Assembly: GCA_041745535.1 (NCBI GenBank)
Contig: JBGTIS010000171.1
Span: forward strand, 1-64,000
Length of the DNA: 64,000 nucleotides
Reading direction: 5' to 3'
Source of the DNA: JBGTIS01 sp041745535
GTDB taxonomy: Bacteria > Bacteroidota > Bacteroidia > Cytophagales > Cyclobacteriaceae
Numbering within the stretch: position 1 is the first letter of the stretch; each line of letters starts with the position of its first letter. Positions 35,173 to 43,728 of this stretch are shown here, in pieces. The notes under the pieces were generated by a model. It was not told where the DNA came from and made no database searches. It saw only the letters and a program-made list of their open reading frames with translations. Position numbers and translations under genes: made by a program.

Positions 35173-36006
35173 ATGAAGCTGTACGATCGCACTACTTTCA
35201 GCTGTAGCAAAATAATTACGCAGCATTATAGTACCTCTTTTACCATGGGTATCAAAACCCTGCACAAAAGATTTCATTTACCAATTTATGCTATATATGG
35301 TTTTGTTCGGTATGCCGATGAAATTGTGGACACTTTTCATACTTACGATCAGGAAAATCTGCTGAGCGAGTTTAAACAGGAAACCTATAAGGCCATCGAG
35401 AAAAAAATTAGCCTGAATCCGGTGCTACATGCTTTTCAGTTCACTGTAAATCAGTATCAGATTGAAACCGAACTGATTGAAGCCTTTTTAAAAAGTATGG
35501 AAATGGATCTTCATTCTACTACATATAACAACCAACTGTATGAGAAATATATTTACGGGTCAGCGGAAGTAGTAGGACTGATGTGCCTGCGGGTGTTTTG
35601 CGAAGGTAACGAAGCCTTGTATCAGAAACTAAAAGAGCCAGCCCAAAGTCTGGGTTCGGCTTTTCAGAAAGTAAACTTTATCAGAGATCTCAAAAGCGAC
35701 TATTTCGAACGGGGCAGGGTATATTTTCCGGGAGTAAACTTTACACATTTTACCATGGAAGACAAGGTGGAGATTGAACAGGATATACAAAACGATTTTA
35801 ACAAGGCGCATGCAGGTATTATGAAACTGCCTGCCGGAGCAAAAATGGGCGTGTATCTGGCCTATATTTATTATCTGAACCTGTTCAAGAAAATAAAAAA
35901 CTGTCCTGCCTCAAAAATTGCTACCGAGCGCATCCGGATTCCTGATAAAAGAAAGTTTGCGCTATTGATTCGAACGTATTTCAAATTCCGTTTTAACTAT
36001 CATTAA
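35173..36006 (+). CDS. crtB: Phytoene synthase
   Basis: The 277-residue enzyme joins two geranylgeranyl diphosphates. The first Asp-rich motif is YADEIVDTF (residues 47-55), where D49 and D53 bind Mg, and the second is NFIRDLKSDYFERGRVYFP. Its place after crtI completes the path to lycopene, which CruF-like and CrtZ enzymes upstream can modify. Confidence 0.95.
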   Translation: MKLYDRTTFSCSKIITQHYSTSFTMGIKTLHKRFHLPIYAIYGFVRYADEIVDTFHTYDQENLLSEFKQETYKAIEKKISLNPVLHAFQFTVNQYQIETELIEAFLKSMEMDLHSTTYNNQLYEKYIYGSAEVVGLMCLRVFCEGNEALYQKLKEPAQSLGSAFQKVNFIRDLKSDYFERGRVYFPGVNFTHFTMEDKVEIEQDIQNDFNKAHAGIMKLPAGAKMGVYLAYIYYLNLFKKIKNCPASKIATERIRIPDKRKFALLIRTYFKFRFNYH

Positions 36007-36064
36007 TCGAAATTTTAACACAATTAACCAAAATTTGAGTTATATCTACAAAGAGGAGGTATGT

Positions 36065-36922
36065 ATGGAAGAAGTTAAGTTAAATTTACAGGTAGATATT
36101 GATCAGCATTCAGGCTTCTGCTTTGGTGTGGTATATGCCATCGAAATGGCCGAAGATATTCTGGACGAACAACACCATCTCTATTGCCTGGGCGATATTG
36201 TACACAACGACGAAGAAGTGCGCAGGCTGGAAGCTAAAGGACTGAAAATTATCACGCATGAGGAATTAGCGCTCATCAAAGATGAAAAAGTATTGATCCG
36301 TGCCCATGGCGAATCACCTTCTACGTATCAGATGGCCATTGAAAATAATCTGGAGCTGATTGATGCTTCCTGTCCGGTGGTGCTTAAGCTGCAAAACAGA
36401 ATTAAAAACTCATACGATAAACGTGAGCAGATTTACATTTATGGCAAACATGGGCATGCGGAAGTAATTGGTTTGCTGGGACAAACCAGCGACGATGCCG
36501 TGGTTTTTCAGGATATCAGCGAACTGGATATTCCCAATATGCCCCGAAATATTACTCTTTACAGCCAAACCACTAAAAGTACCCACAATTTTTACGAAAT
36601 TATCCGCATCCTTTCTGACGCCGGCATTGCCGTAAATGCCAATGACACCATATGCCGGCAGGTATCGAACCGTGACAAAGAGCTGCGGAATTTTGCGAGA
36701 GAATACGATGTGGTAATTTTTGTTTCCGGCACAAAATCATCAAACGGGAAAGTGCTTTTTAATATTTGTAAAGAAACCAATTCGCAAACTCATTTTATTT
36801 CCAGCAAGCATGAACTGAAACAGGAGTGGTTCCAAGCTGGTAATACAGTGGGTATATGCGGAGCTACCTCCACACCCATGTGGCTGATGGAAGAAGTAAG
36901 AGAAGAGTTGCTGAATTTTTGA
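36065..36922 (+). CDS. ispH: 4-hydroxy-3-methylbut-2-enyl diphosphate reductase
   Basis: ATG 36065, after a GGAGG, gives 285 residues; the earlier TTG frame is unlikely. The three iron-sulfur cysteines are in HSGFCFGVVYA (C19), IDASCPVV and VGICGATSTP. IspH is the last step of the MEP pathway and supplies the isoprenoid units for carotenoids. It lies 58 bp after crtB, so the light-controlled operon may also raise precursor supply. Confidence 0.95.
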   Translation: MEEVKLNLQVDIDQHSGFCFGVVYAIEMAEDILDEQHHLYCLGDIVHNDEEVRRLEAKGLKIITHEELALIKDEKVLIRAHGESPSTYQMAIENNLELIDASCPVVLKLQNRIKNSYDKREQIYIYGKHGHAEVIGLLGQTSDDAVVFQDISELDIPNMPRNITLYSQTTKSTHNFYEIIRILSDAGIAVNANDTICRQVSNRDKELRNFAREYDVVIFVSGTKSSNGKVLFNICKETNSQTHFISSKHELKQEWFQAGNTVGICGATSTPMWLMEEVREELLNF

Positions 36923-36977
36923 AAATTTTAAACTACATCCCAATACTGAACCCTCATCCTCTTACCTGATTCCACTT

Positions 36978-39347
36978 ATGCCTGTAAACTTGCGGTGGTT
37001 ACTCACCTGTTTTTTTTTCTTTGCCCTCTTATTTCCCAACAGCCTTTTCGCACAAGCTACCGGTAAGCTCAGTGGGTATGTAGAAGATGCCAAAACAGGC
37101 GAGCCATTAATTGGCGTAACCGTTCAGTTGGAAAACACCGATTTAGGAAGTGTTACCAATCAGAGCGGATATTTTGAGATTCTGAATATTCCTGCTAAAT
37201 CTTATAATGTAAAAGCCTCTTATGTGGGCTATAAAGCCGTTACAAAATTTAACATTGTAGTGAGATCGGGCGGAAACCCTGACCTGACCTTCGAACTGCG
37301 GGAAACAATAAGTGAACTGGGCGGAATAGTGGTGGAAGCCAGTCCGTTTGAGAAAATGGATGAAACGCCCAATTCCATTCAGAAACTCACCCGCGAAGAA
37401 ATTGCCACTTATCCGGGTGGCAACAATGATATCGCCAAAGTGGTGCAATCGTTGCCCGGTGTTTCCGGTTCGGTAGGTTTTCGAAACGATGTGATTATCC
37501 GCGGCGGAGCACCCAACGAAAGTGTGTATTATCTGGACGGCGTGGAAATTCCAAATATCAATCATTTTGCTACCCAGGGCAGTGCCGGCGGCCCCGTGGG
37601 TTTGCTAAATGTGTCGTTTATAGAAAACGTAACGCTCAGCACCAGTTCCTTTCCGGCCCAGTACGACAATGTGCTTTCCGGTGTACTGCAATTTGAACAG
37701 CGTATCGGTAACCCGAAAGAGCGAAAAGTAAACTTCCGGCTGGGGGCCAGCGAGGCCGCGCTTACCCTGGAAGGGCCGCTGGTTCGTCCTGAAGAGAATG
37801 AAACGGCGGATGCTACCTTTATTGTTTCGGTAAGAAGGTCGTATCTTCAATTTCTGTTCAAACTTATTGATTTACCTTTCCTGCCCGATTACTGGGATTA
37901 TCAGTACAAGCTCAACTTCAAAATTGACGATAAAAATGAGCTGAGCTGGATTGGTATTGGCTCACTGGACAACTTCAAAATCAATCCGCCAAAAGATGCT
38001 TCGCTGGAACAATTAGCTGTTTTAGAGCAGGTTCCTATCATTAAGCAATGGACCAGTACGCTGGGGCTAAGCTGGAAAAGAAAACTCCCCGCAGGTTTTT
38101 TCAGGGCCACGCTCAGCGGCAATATTCTGAATAATAACTTCAAACGGTATGCTGACAATGAAAACCAACAGGGATTGCTGTTCAATACCGAATCGGTAGA
38201 GGATGAGAACAAATTCAGGTTTGAGCTTACCAATTTTCTGGCCGACTGGACGCTGGTAATGGGCATACTGGCACAGCATTCGTTTTATAAGAACACCTCT
38301 TCCAATATTCGGATCAATAATCAGTACACCACGCAGATCAATTTTTTCCGATATGGGGTGTTCCTGCAAGCTTCCAAACCTTTCCTTACCGAAAGGCTGA
38401 TTCCTTCCTTCGGCATCCGCATAGATGGCAATACGTTTACCGAAGCAGGGGGCAATCCTTTAAAAACGATTTCTCCCCGTTTTTCTTTGTCTTATGAGTT
38501 TGCTCCCAAATGGACCATCAATACTTCACTGGGAAGGTATTATAAAATTCCGCCTTATACGGTGCTGGGTTTTAAAGATAACAATGGTAACTACCAGAAT
38601 AAAGACAGTAAATACATCCGCAGCGACCATGTGGTGGCGGGCATTGAATATTTGCCCCGTACCTCTACCCGATTTACGCTGGAAGGGTTTTATAAGAAAT
38701 ACAGTCAGTATCCGGTGTCGGTAGCCAAAAACGCATCACTGGCCAACCTGGGCGGCGACTTTGAAGTGCTGGGCAATGAGGATATCAGCAGTACGGGTTT
38801 GGGCCGAGCTTACGGACTGGAATTTCTGTATCAGCAAAAGCTCAGTAAAAACTTTTATGGGTTGCTGGCTTATACACTATACTGGAGCGAGTTCACAGGA
38901 ATGGACCAGCAAAACTATATCCCCTCGGTATGGGACAACCGGCACCTGCTTACCTTTACCGGAGGGTATAAGCTGCTCAACAACTGGGAAGTGGGCGTAA
39001 GGCTGCGGTATCTGGGCAAAGCCCCGTATGTGCCGGTAGACATTGCCACTACCACCGAAAGCTATCCGATTATTGTAGAAGATTATAGCCGCCTCGGCGA
39101 AGCACGGCTCAATGCCTATAATTCAACCGATATCAGAGTTGATAAAAAATGGAATTTCAACCGATGGACACTAGATCTTTTTGCGGAAGTAACCAACATC
39201 TTCAACAGTAAATTACCCTCTGATCCTACCTATACCTTAGTGCGTGACGACCAGTGCAATATACAAATGCCTCGAACTTTATCAGAAGTACCCGATACCA
39301 ATAACAGTTCACCTATTCCTACCATCGGCATTGTGATTGATTTTTAG
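36978..39347 (+). CDS. TonB-dependent receptor with CarboxypepD-like N-terminal domain
   Basis: The 789-residue protein has a signal peptide (1-25), a carboxypeptidase-regulatory-like domain at about 27-115 (GKLSGYVEDAKTGEPLIGVT), a plug domain (IRGGAPNESVYYLDGVEIPN) and a long beta-barrel. It lacks the SusC companion SusD here, so its substrate is open; siderophore or small glycan are typical. It is 55 bp behind ispH but is probably a separate unit. Confidence 0.92.
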   Translation: MPVNLRWLLTCFFFFALLFPNSLFAQATGKLSGYVEDAKTGEPLIGVTVQLENTDLGSVTNQSGYFEILNIPAKSYNVKASYVGYKAVTKFNIVVRSGGNPDLTFELRETISELGGIVVEASPFEKMDETPNSIQKLTREEIATYPGGNNDIAKVVQSLPGVSGSVGFRNDVIIRGGAPNESVYYLDGVEIPNINHFATQGSAGGPVGLLNVSFIENVTLSTSSFPAQYDNVLSGVLQFEQRIGNPKERKVNFRLGASEAALTLEGPLVRPEENETADATFIVSVRRSYLQFLFKLIDLPFLPDYWDYQYKLNFKIDDKNELSWIGIGSLDNFKINPPKDASLEQLAVLEQVPIIKQWTSTLGLSWKRKLPAGFFRATLSGNILNNNFKRYADNENQQGLLFNTESVEDENKFRFELTNFLADWTLVMGILAQHSFYKNTSSNIRINNQYTTQINFFRYGVFLQASKPFLTERLIPSFGIRIDGNTFTEAGGNPLKTISPRFSLSYEFAPKWTINTSLGRYYKIPPYTVLGFKDNNGNYQNKDSKYIRSDHVVAGIEYLPRTSTRFTLEGFYKKYSQYPVSVAKNASLANLGGDFEVLGNEDISSTGLGRAYGLEFLYQQKLSKNFYGLLAYTLYWSEFTGMDQQNYIPSVWDNRHLLTFTGGYKLLNNWEVGVRLRYLGKAPYVPVDIATTTESYPIIVEDYSRLGEARLNAYNSTDIRVDKKWNFNRWTLDLFAEVTNIFNSKLPSDPTYTLVRDDQCNIQMPRTLSEVPDTNNSSPIPTIGIVIDF

Positions 39348-39424
39348 GAAAGACCAACACAAAAGGAGAAACCCGAGAAATTAAAAGCGTAAAATAGCTG
39401 TATATTAGAAGTGAATTATTCTCA

Positions 39425-39892
39425 ATAGCAGCTATACCCGGTACCTTCTCACAAATTTATATTCAGGTTGTTTTTGCTGTTAAAGGGAGGAAATGTCTTA
39501 TAACTGATCTGTGGGAAGAAGAACTGTACCAATACATTTCGGGTATTGTGAGGAATAAAGGACAAAAGATGTTAGCCATCAATGGCATGCCCGATCACAT
39601 TCATTTTTTAATCGGGATGCGGCCCTCCTGTTGTTTGGCTGATTTGGTAAGAGAAATAAAAAAATCGTCCAACCAGTTTATTTCAGAGAAGAAGTTCACA
39701 AAGGTCAAATTCCAATGGCAGGAAGGATATGGGGCATTTTCTTACAGTCATTCCGCATTAGGCAATGTAATCGCTTACATCAACAATCAGAAAGCACATC
39801 ACAATAAGATTACTTTCAAAGAAGAATACACCACGTTGTTAAAGAAATTTCAAATAGGCTTCAAAGACGAATATTTATTTGATTGGATTTAA
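39425..39892 (+). CDS. IS200-like HUH transposase of the RAYT type
   Basis: The 155-codon frame carries QIYIQVVFAVKGRK, the HUH motif in NGMPDHIHFLIGM, and the catalytic tyrosine in YINNQKAHHNK with ITFKEEYTTLL, all typical of Transposase_17 proteins. The natural N terminus (xAAIPGTFSQIY) begins with ATA at 39425 where ATG is expected; the first standard start is GTG at 39548, which would drop the first strand. It stands alone, without tnpB, and is followed by several REP-like palindromes, the usual picture of a RAYT, which mobilises REP elements rather than itself. Confidence 0.8.
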   Translation: MAAIPGTFSQIYIQVVFAVKGRKCLITDLWEEELYQYISGIVRNKGQKMLAINGMPDHIHFLIGMRPSCCLADLVREIKKSSNQFISEKKFTKVKFQWQEGYGAFSYSHSALGNVIAYINNQKAHHNKITFKEEYTTLLKKFQIGFKDEYLFDWI

Positions 39893-39899
39893 TGATCTG

Positions 39900-39912
39900 A
39901 ATCCGAAGGATT
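39900..39912. repeat. REP-like palindrome AATCC-GAA-GGATT
   Basis: A 5-bp inverted repeat starts 8 bp after the transposase stop. It is one of four palindromes downstream and is shorter than the others. Confidence 0.45.
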
Positions 39913-39947
39913 TCAACCTTTATAGATATCAACAGCATAAAATTATA

Positions 39948-39964
39948 CGACCCCACCGGGGTCG
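39948..39964. repeat. REP-like palindrome, copy A
   Basis: CGACCCC-ACC-GGGGTCG is a 7-bp perfect stem with a 3-base loop, flanked by TA and CA. A near-identical copy lies at 40072-40088. It fits the substrate expected for the adjacent RAYT. Confidence 0.65.
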
Positions 39965-39995
39965 CACACAAAGCCTACCCTTTTCTATAAATATG

Positions 39996-40012
39996 TAATC
40001 CCTACGGGATTA
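39996..40012. repeat. REP-like palindrome TAATCCC-TAC-GGGATTA
   Basis: A perfect 7-bp stem with a 3-base loop, the same geometry as the CGACCCC copies but with different stem bases. It lies between them. Confidence 0.6.
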
Positions 40013-40071
40013 ACTTAGCAACTTAGCAACAGGATTCTTATGTTTATAGAAAACGGTATGGCGAAGTTTTA

Positions 40072-40088
40072 CGACCCCATCGGGGTCG
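40072..40088. repeat. REP-like palindrome, copy B
   Basis: CGACCCC-ATC-GGGGTCG, the same stem as copy A with one loop base changed, 124 bp away in the same orientation. It is again preceded by a T-rich ...TTTTA. Confidence 0.65.
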
Positions 40089-40230
40089 CATATTCCTATG
40101 GTCTATATTTTTGTATATAGGCGCAATTCCATTGAGAAATACGGACGATACAGGCAGATTAATTGAATTGAGCAAGGTGTATAAAATTTTATTTGGTATA
40201 TATTATTTTTAAAAAATATAAATTGTAAAG

Positions 40231-40412
40231 CACCGGTACTATACGATTTTTATTCTGAGAAAATGGATGGTAACCGGTGATATACGATTTTTTTACTGAA
40301 TAAATGGATGGTAACCGGTGATATACGATTTTTTTGCCGGAAAAATGGATGGTAACCGGTGATATATGATTTTTTTTCTCGAAAAATGGATGAGGACCAG
40401 GGCTATAAGGTT
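40231..40412. repeat. 41-bp tandem repeat, about 4.5 copies
   Basis: The unit begins ATGGATGGTAACCGGTGATA, continues TACGATTTTTTT, and ends with a variable 8-9 bases (ACTGAATAA, GCCGGAAAA, CTCGAAAA). Three copies are complete and two are partial and more diverged. Each holds the palindrome ACCGGT and a run of seven or eight T. Because 41 is not a multiple of three, the array is non-coding. It lies at the 3' side of the polysaccharide cluster, after the WecB-type gene. Confidence 0.8.
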
Positions 40413-40502
40413 TTTTAGCGATAATGGTCATGGCATCAGGTTATTTCAATAATTTATTGTCTCGTTTCTAGTGCATTGCCTATTCTTTGCTTTAAAAACA
40501 CG

Positions 40503-41291
40503 TCAAACCTGGGTGAAGGTAGCTTCGCGGGTGGTTTCTTTTTTGCCGAAAAACTTAAATTTCAGAAACTGGAAGATAAAATAGCTGTTGGTGAATACAT
40601 ATCTTTTCCAGAGACGTCGCGGCTCGGCCATTAGTCTGAAAAGCCATTCCAGTCCGTTGTCCTGTATCCATTTAGGAGCCTGCCGCAAGGTACCGGCATG
40701 AAAACTGAACGCCGCTCCTACGGCCATCATCACGCTCTGTATTTCACCCAGCCTGGAAGCCACCCATATCTCCTGATTGGGACAGCCCCGCCCTACCAGC
40801 ACTATATGTGCCCCCGACTGATTAATTTCTTCTGACGATAACGTGTTGCCATCGGGATGCTCTTCTCTGTAGGTACCACAAACGGTTATATTCGGATAGG
40901 AATGCCTTATAAAGGCGGCAAACTTGCTGAGCGTTTCCTCAGTGTTGCCTCCATACAAAAATACTTTAAGCCCCAGGCGATTGGCTTTTTCCAGTACATA
41001 TAACGTAAGGGTAGGCCCGTACACCCGGTCTTTTAAACCCACTTTGTACAAATGGTTTATGGCCCACCGAATGGGCTGTCCGTCGGGCACAATCATATCG
41101 GCTTTGGCCACAGCCTGGGCCATCGGTGCCGATCGCATGGCCGTAACTACCCCATGTACCGGTAAAGCAAATAAACTGTAGCTGTTTCGCTTCCTGGCTT
41201 CTTCCACCAGAATATCGCTGGCCGATTCATAATCCACTACAGCGTAATAGGTATTAAATAATTTTACTTTCTGGAATTTTTTCTGTTCCAT
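40503..41291 (-). CDS. WecB/TagA/CpsF-family glycosyltransferase (GT26)
   Basis: The 262-residue enzyme adds an N-acetylmannosamine-type sugar (or its uronate) to a lipid-linked sugar at the start of polysaccharide synthesis. The family signature ADMIVPDGQPIRWA is at 64-77, with D65 in the catalytic position, and VFLYGGNTEETLSKFA is the nucleotide-sugar block. The basic C-terminal tail (RLWKRYVFTNSYFIFQFLKF) would hold it to the membrane. It is the last gene of the minus-strand cluster and is 70 bp from the GT4 gene before it. Confidence 0.9.
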   Translation of the reverse strand: MEQKKFQKVKLFNTYYAVVDYESASDILVEEARKRNSYSLFALPVHGVVTAMRSAPMAQAVAKADMIVPDGQPIRWAINHLYKVGLKDRVYGPTLTLYVLEKANRLGLKVFLYGGNTEETLSKFAAFIRHSYPNITVCGTYREEHPDGNTLSSEEINQSGAHIVLVGRGCPNQEIWVASRLGEIQSVMMAVGAAFSFHAGTLRQAPKWIQDNGLEWLFRLMAEPRRLWKRYVFTNSYFIFQFLKFKFFGKKETTREATFTQV

Positions 41292-41361
41292 ATTACTACA
41301 ATTGATTCAGAATCAATACGGATTATAAAGGTTAAAAGATTTTCAGCAATATATTAGTTTT

Positions 41362-42555
41362 TTACTGCTTAGAAGTAGGATCACAATCCTGAATAGCCTG
41401 CTGGTAAATGTCCATTAAAATATTGTAATTTAATTCAGGGGTATAATTTTCCAAATACGATTGCCGTGCATTAACCCTTAGTTTTTCCAGTAAAGCATTA
41501 TTTGCCAGTTTTTTTATTGTTTCTGCCAAGGCCTCGCTATTACCCACCTGAAAATGTAATCCATTGAAGTTATCTGTAATAATTTCTGCCTGACTGCCAA
41601 TGTCAGAAGCCACCACGGGTGTAGAAAGGGAAAGCGCTTCCACAATGGTCATGGGAAAGCCCTCGTACCAGGTAGAGGGAAATACCAGCGCCCTGGCTTT
41701 CTGAATATAGCCCAACGTTTCCGCGTGGCTCTTTTTCCCGAGCAGCTTTATCTGACTATGATCTTTACTTATACGCAATACTTTATCCTGTAAAGGCCCT
41801 TCGCCCACAATATAAACCGGTATGCTGATATTATATTTGATCCAGGTATCTATCAAAAGTTCTACGCCTTTTTCGCTGCTAAGTCTGCCTACAAAAAGAA
41901 AATAATGATCGGGTGGGGTACCTTTCCCGGTTTTTTCTGAAAAGTCGGCAATAAAGTTAGGTTTCACCACAATTTTTTCAGCAGGCAACCCGCCTTCTAT
42001 AAATTTGGACCGGGCGAACTGAGAGAGCGCGATAAACCGATTCACCGCCTTATCCCAGGTTTTTGCTTTCCGGTGGTATTCTATCATATGCGCCACTACC
42101 GCGGTTTGTAGCATAGAATTCCGGTACACTTTATCTGTTACACACTGGTAAGCGCTGCCCTGTATGCTTCGTTCATCTATGTGGCCCTCATTATCGATCA
42201 GATACCCATTAGGATGAAGCAGCCGGTAATTATGCAGGGTAAGCACCGAAGGAATCCGCATTTGGCGGCAGGCATCGAACACCGAGGGTGTGATTAGGGG
42301 AAAAAAATTATGTACATGTACCACATCGGGTTTGTGCAGGGCAAGGGTTTGTTTAAAATCATCTCTGGAGGGGGCAGAATAATGGGTGTTCAATAAAACA
42401 TTTAGTTTACCCTGAATACCTGCGATTTCATTATTATGTCTTGTATATTGAAATACATCGTGGTGATGCGCTTCCAGCAAGGTTTTTTCGTTCTGCACTA
42501 CCACATCTTCGCCGCCCGCATACTGGTAATAGTTATGTACCTGAATAATTTTCAC
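41362..42555 (-). CDS. Glycosyltransferase family 4
   Basis: I start at GTG 42555 (VKIIQVHNYYQYAGGEDVVV, 397 residues), two bases after the stop of the previous gene; an upstream ATG would overlap it and add odd sequence. It is a GT-B enzyme: the donor-site block FVGRLSSEKGVELLIDTW lies in the second half, and the E-x7-E pattern is in PSTWYEGFPMTIVEALSL. It belongs to the same operon as its neighbours and builds the repeat unit; donor and acceptor are unknown. Confidence 0.9.
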   Translation of the reverse strand: MKIIQVHNYYQYAGGEDVVVQNEKTLLEAHHHDVFQYTRHNNEIAGIQGKLNVLLNTHYSAPSRDDFKQTLALHKPDVVHVHNFFPLITPSVFDACRQMRIPSVLTLHNYRLLHPNGYLIDNEGHIDERSIQGSAYQCVTDKVYRNSMLQTAVVAHMIEYHRKAKTWDKAVNRFIALSQFARSKFIEGGLPAEKIVVKPNFIADFSEKTGKGTPPDHYFLFVGRLSSEKGVELLIDTWIKYNISIPVYIVGEGPLQDKVLRISKDHSQIKLLGKKSHAETLGYIQKARALVFPSTWYEGFPMTIVEALSLSTPVVASDIGSQAEIITDNFNGLHFQVGNSEALAETIKKLANNALLEKLRVNARQSYLENYTPELNYNILMDIYQQAIQDCDPTSKQ

Positions 42556-42557
42556 AA

Positions 42558-43703
42558 TCAGCGGTTTAATAAGTTGGTAATTCCATGGGCAAAGCGGGTA
42601 GCCATGTTCTCGACGGTATATCGCTTGGCTGCCTGTTGGCAACCCTTTTTTAATTTTTCCAATTGTTCCTGATGCTGTAACAATTGCACCACCGCAGCAG
42701 TAAATGCCGCCTGTGTATCTTCGGTGATCAGCCCATTCTCATTATTTTCAAGATATTCAATTTCCGGGCTATGGTACGGATAATCCGTAGTAATTAACGG
42801 TACCGAAGCCACAAAACAATCCAGAATAACCAGCCCTACCAAACCGGGCATCAGCATTACGTCAGCCAGTTTCAGATAGCTGGCTTTCGTTCTTCCGGTA
42901 GCGGCGCCCAGGTAATGTAGCCAGGCGTGTTGTTCCTCTGCATGCTTCACAATAGAAAGGTCTATTCCATTACCCACAAACAGCATCTGGAAATCCGGAA
43001 TTTGCCGTTGAATATGCTGGCAGCACTGTACTAGAAAATCGAGTCTTTTTTCCGAGTACATTCCACCAATATAAATGCCGACTGGTCCGCTACCCAACCC
43101 AAGTTTTTGCCGCAGGACTTCAAGCTCTTTTTCGGTAATACTTTCCAGGTCGTTATGTAACTGCCGGGTATCGATGGCATTGTCAACAGAAAACACTTTG
43201 TGAGCGGGCACCCCTATTTCGGTTAAAAACTGCTGTACGCCATCGGTATAAGCAAACCAACCATCTGCCTGGTTTACCATCAGTAGTTTAAACTTATTTC
43301 TGAACGACTGTTGATTTACCTGTCGGTTAATGCCATGCCCCCAGAAACCCAGTTTGATGTAACCGGTGCTTCTTAGCGCCAGTAGATAATAATTTAACAA
43401 CAGTTTGTTAGCCTGCTCAACAATAACCAAATCATTTTTTTTGATATGGCGCAGCACATTTTGCCAATACACAGGGAAGCCCAACAATTTTATGGTTTTT
43501 ACATTTTTAAAAATTCCCCAGTCGATATGAGCACTGTCCGCCTTACTTTTGTCACTGGTATCGCCCTGACCATAAATAAGTAATAAATCGATACCCTGCG
43601 CATCGAGTACTTTTTTTAATGCTTCAAAAAACGGAATCCGATACTGGGGTAAATGCTTCTGAACAATTACTACTCTGCTTTTCAAATCGCTGCTGCTAAT
43701 CAA
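42558..43703 (-). CDS. Glycosyltransferase family 4
   Basis: The 381-residue GT-B protein starts RVVIVQKHLPQYRIPFFEAL, has a donor-binding block (GPVGIYIGGMYSEKRLDFLV) and ends with the family helix. VMLMPGLVGLVILDCFVASV replaces the usual E-x7-E acidic pair with G and D, so activity should be tested. It is tightly coupled to the next GT4 (2-bp gap) and lies 25 bp after the polymerase-like gene. Confidence 0.85.
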   Translation of the reverse strand: MISSSDLKSRVVIVQKHLPQYRIPFFEALKKVLDAQGIDLLLIYGQGDTSDKSKADSAHIDWGIFKNVKTIKLLGFPVYWQNVLRHIKKNDLVIVEQANKLLLNYYLLALRSTGYIKLGFWGHGINRQVNQQSFRNKFKLLMVNQADGWFAYTDGVQQFLTEIGVPAHKVFSVDNAIDTRQLHNDLESITEKELEVLRQKLGLGSGPVGIYIGGMYSEKRLDFLVQCCQHIQRQIPDFQMLFVGNGIDLSIVKHAEEQHAWLHYLGAATGRTKASYLKLADVMLMPGLVGLVILDCFVASVPLITTDYPYHSPEIEYLENNENGLITEDTQAAFTAAVVQLLQHQEQLEKLKKGCQQAAKRYTVENMATRFAHGITNLLNR

Positions 43704-43728
43704 ATATTCATATTTATGTAAGCAAGGC

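Noticed and set aside
40231..40412. Possible CRISPR array
   Set aside because: The units adjoin directly, the variable part is only 8-9 bp, and no cas gene is nearby.
40189..40431. Minus-strand open frame of 80 codons in the tandem repeat
   Set aside because: The 41-bp unit is not a multiple of three, so the frame reads different peptides in each unit; it is open only by chance.
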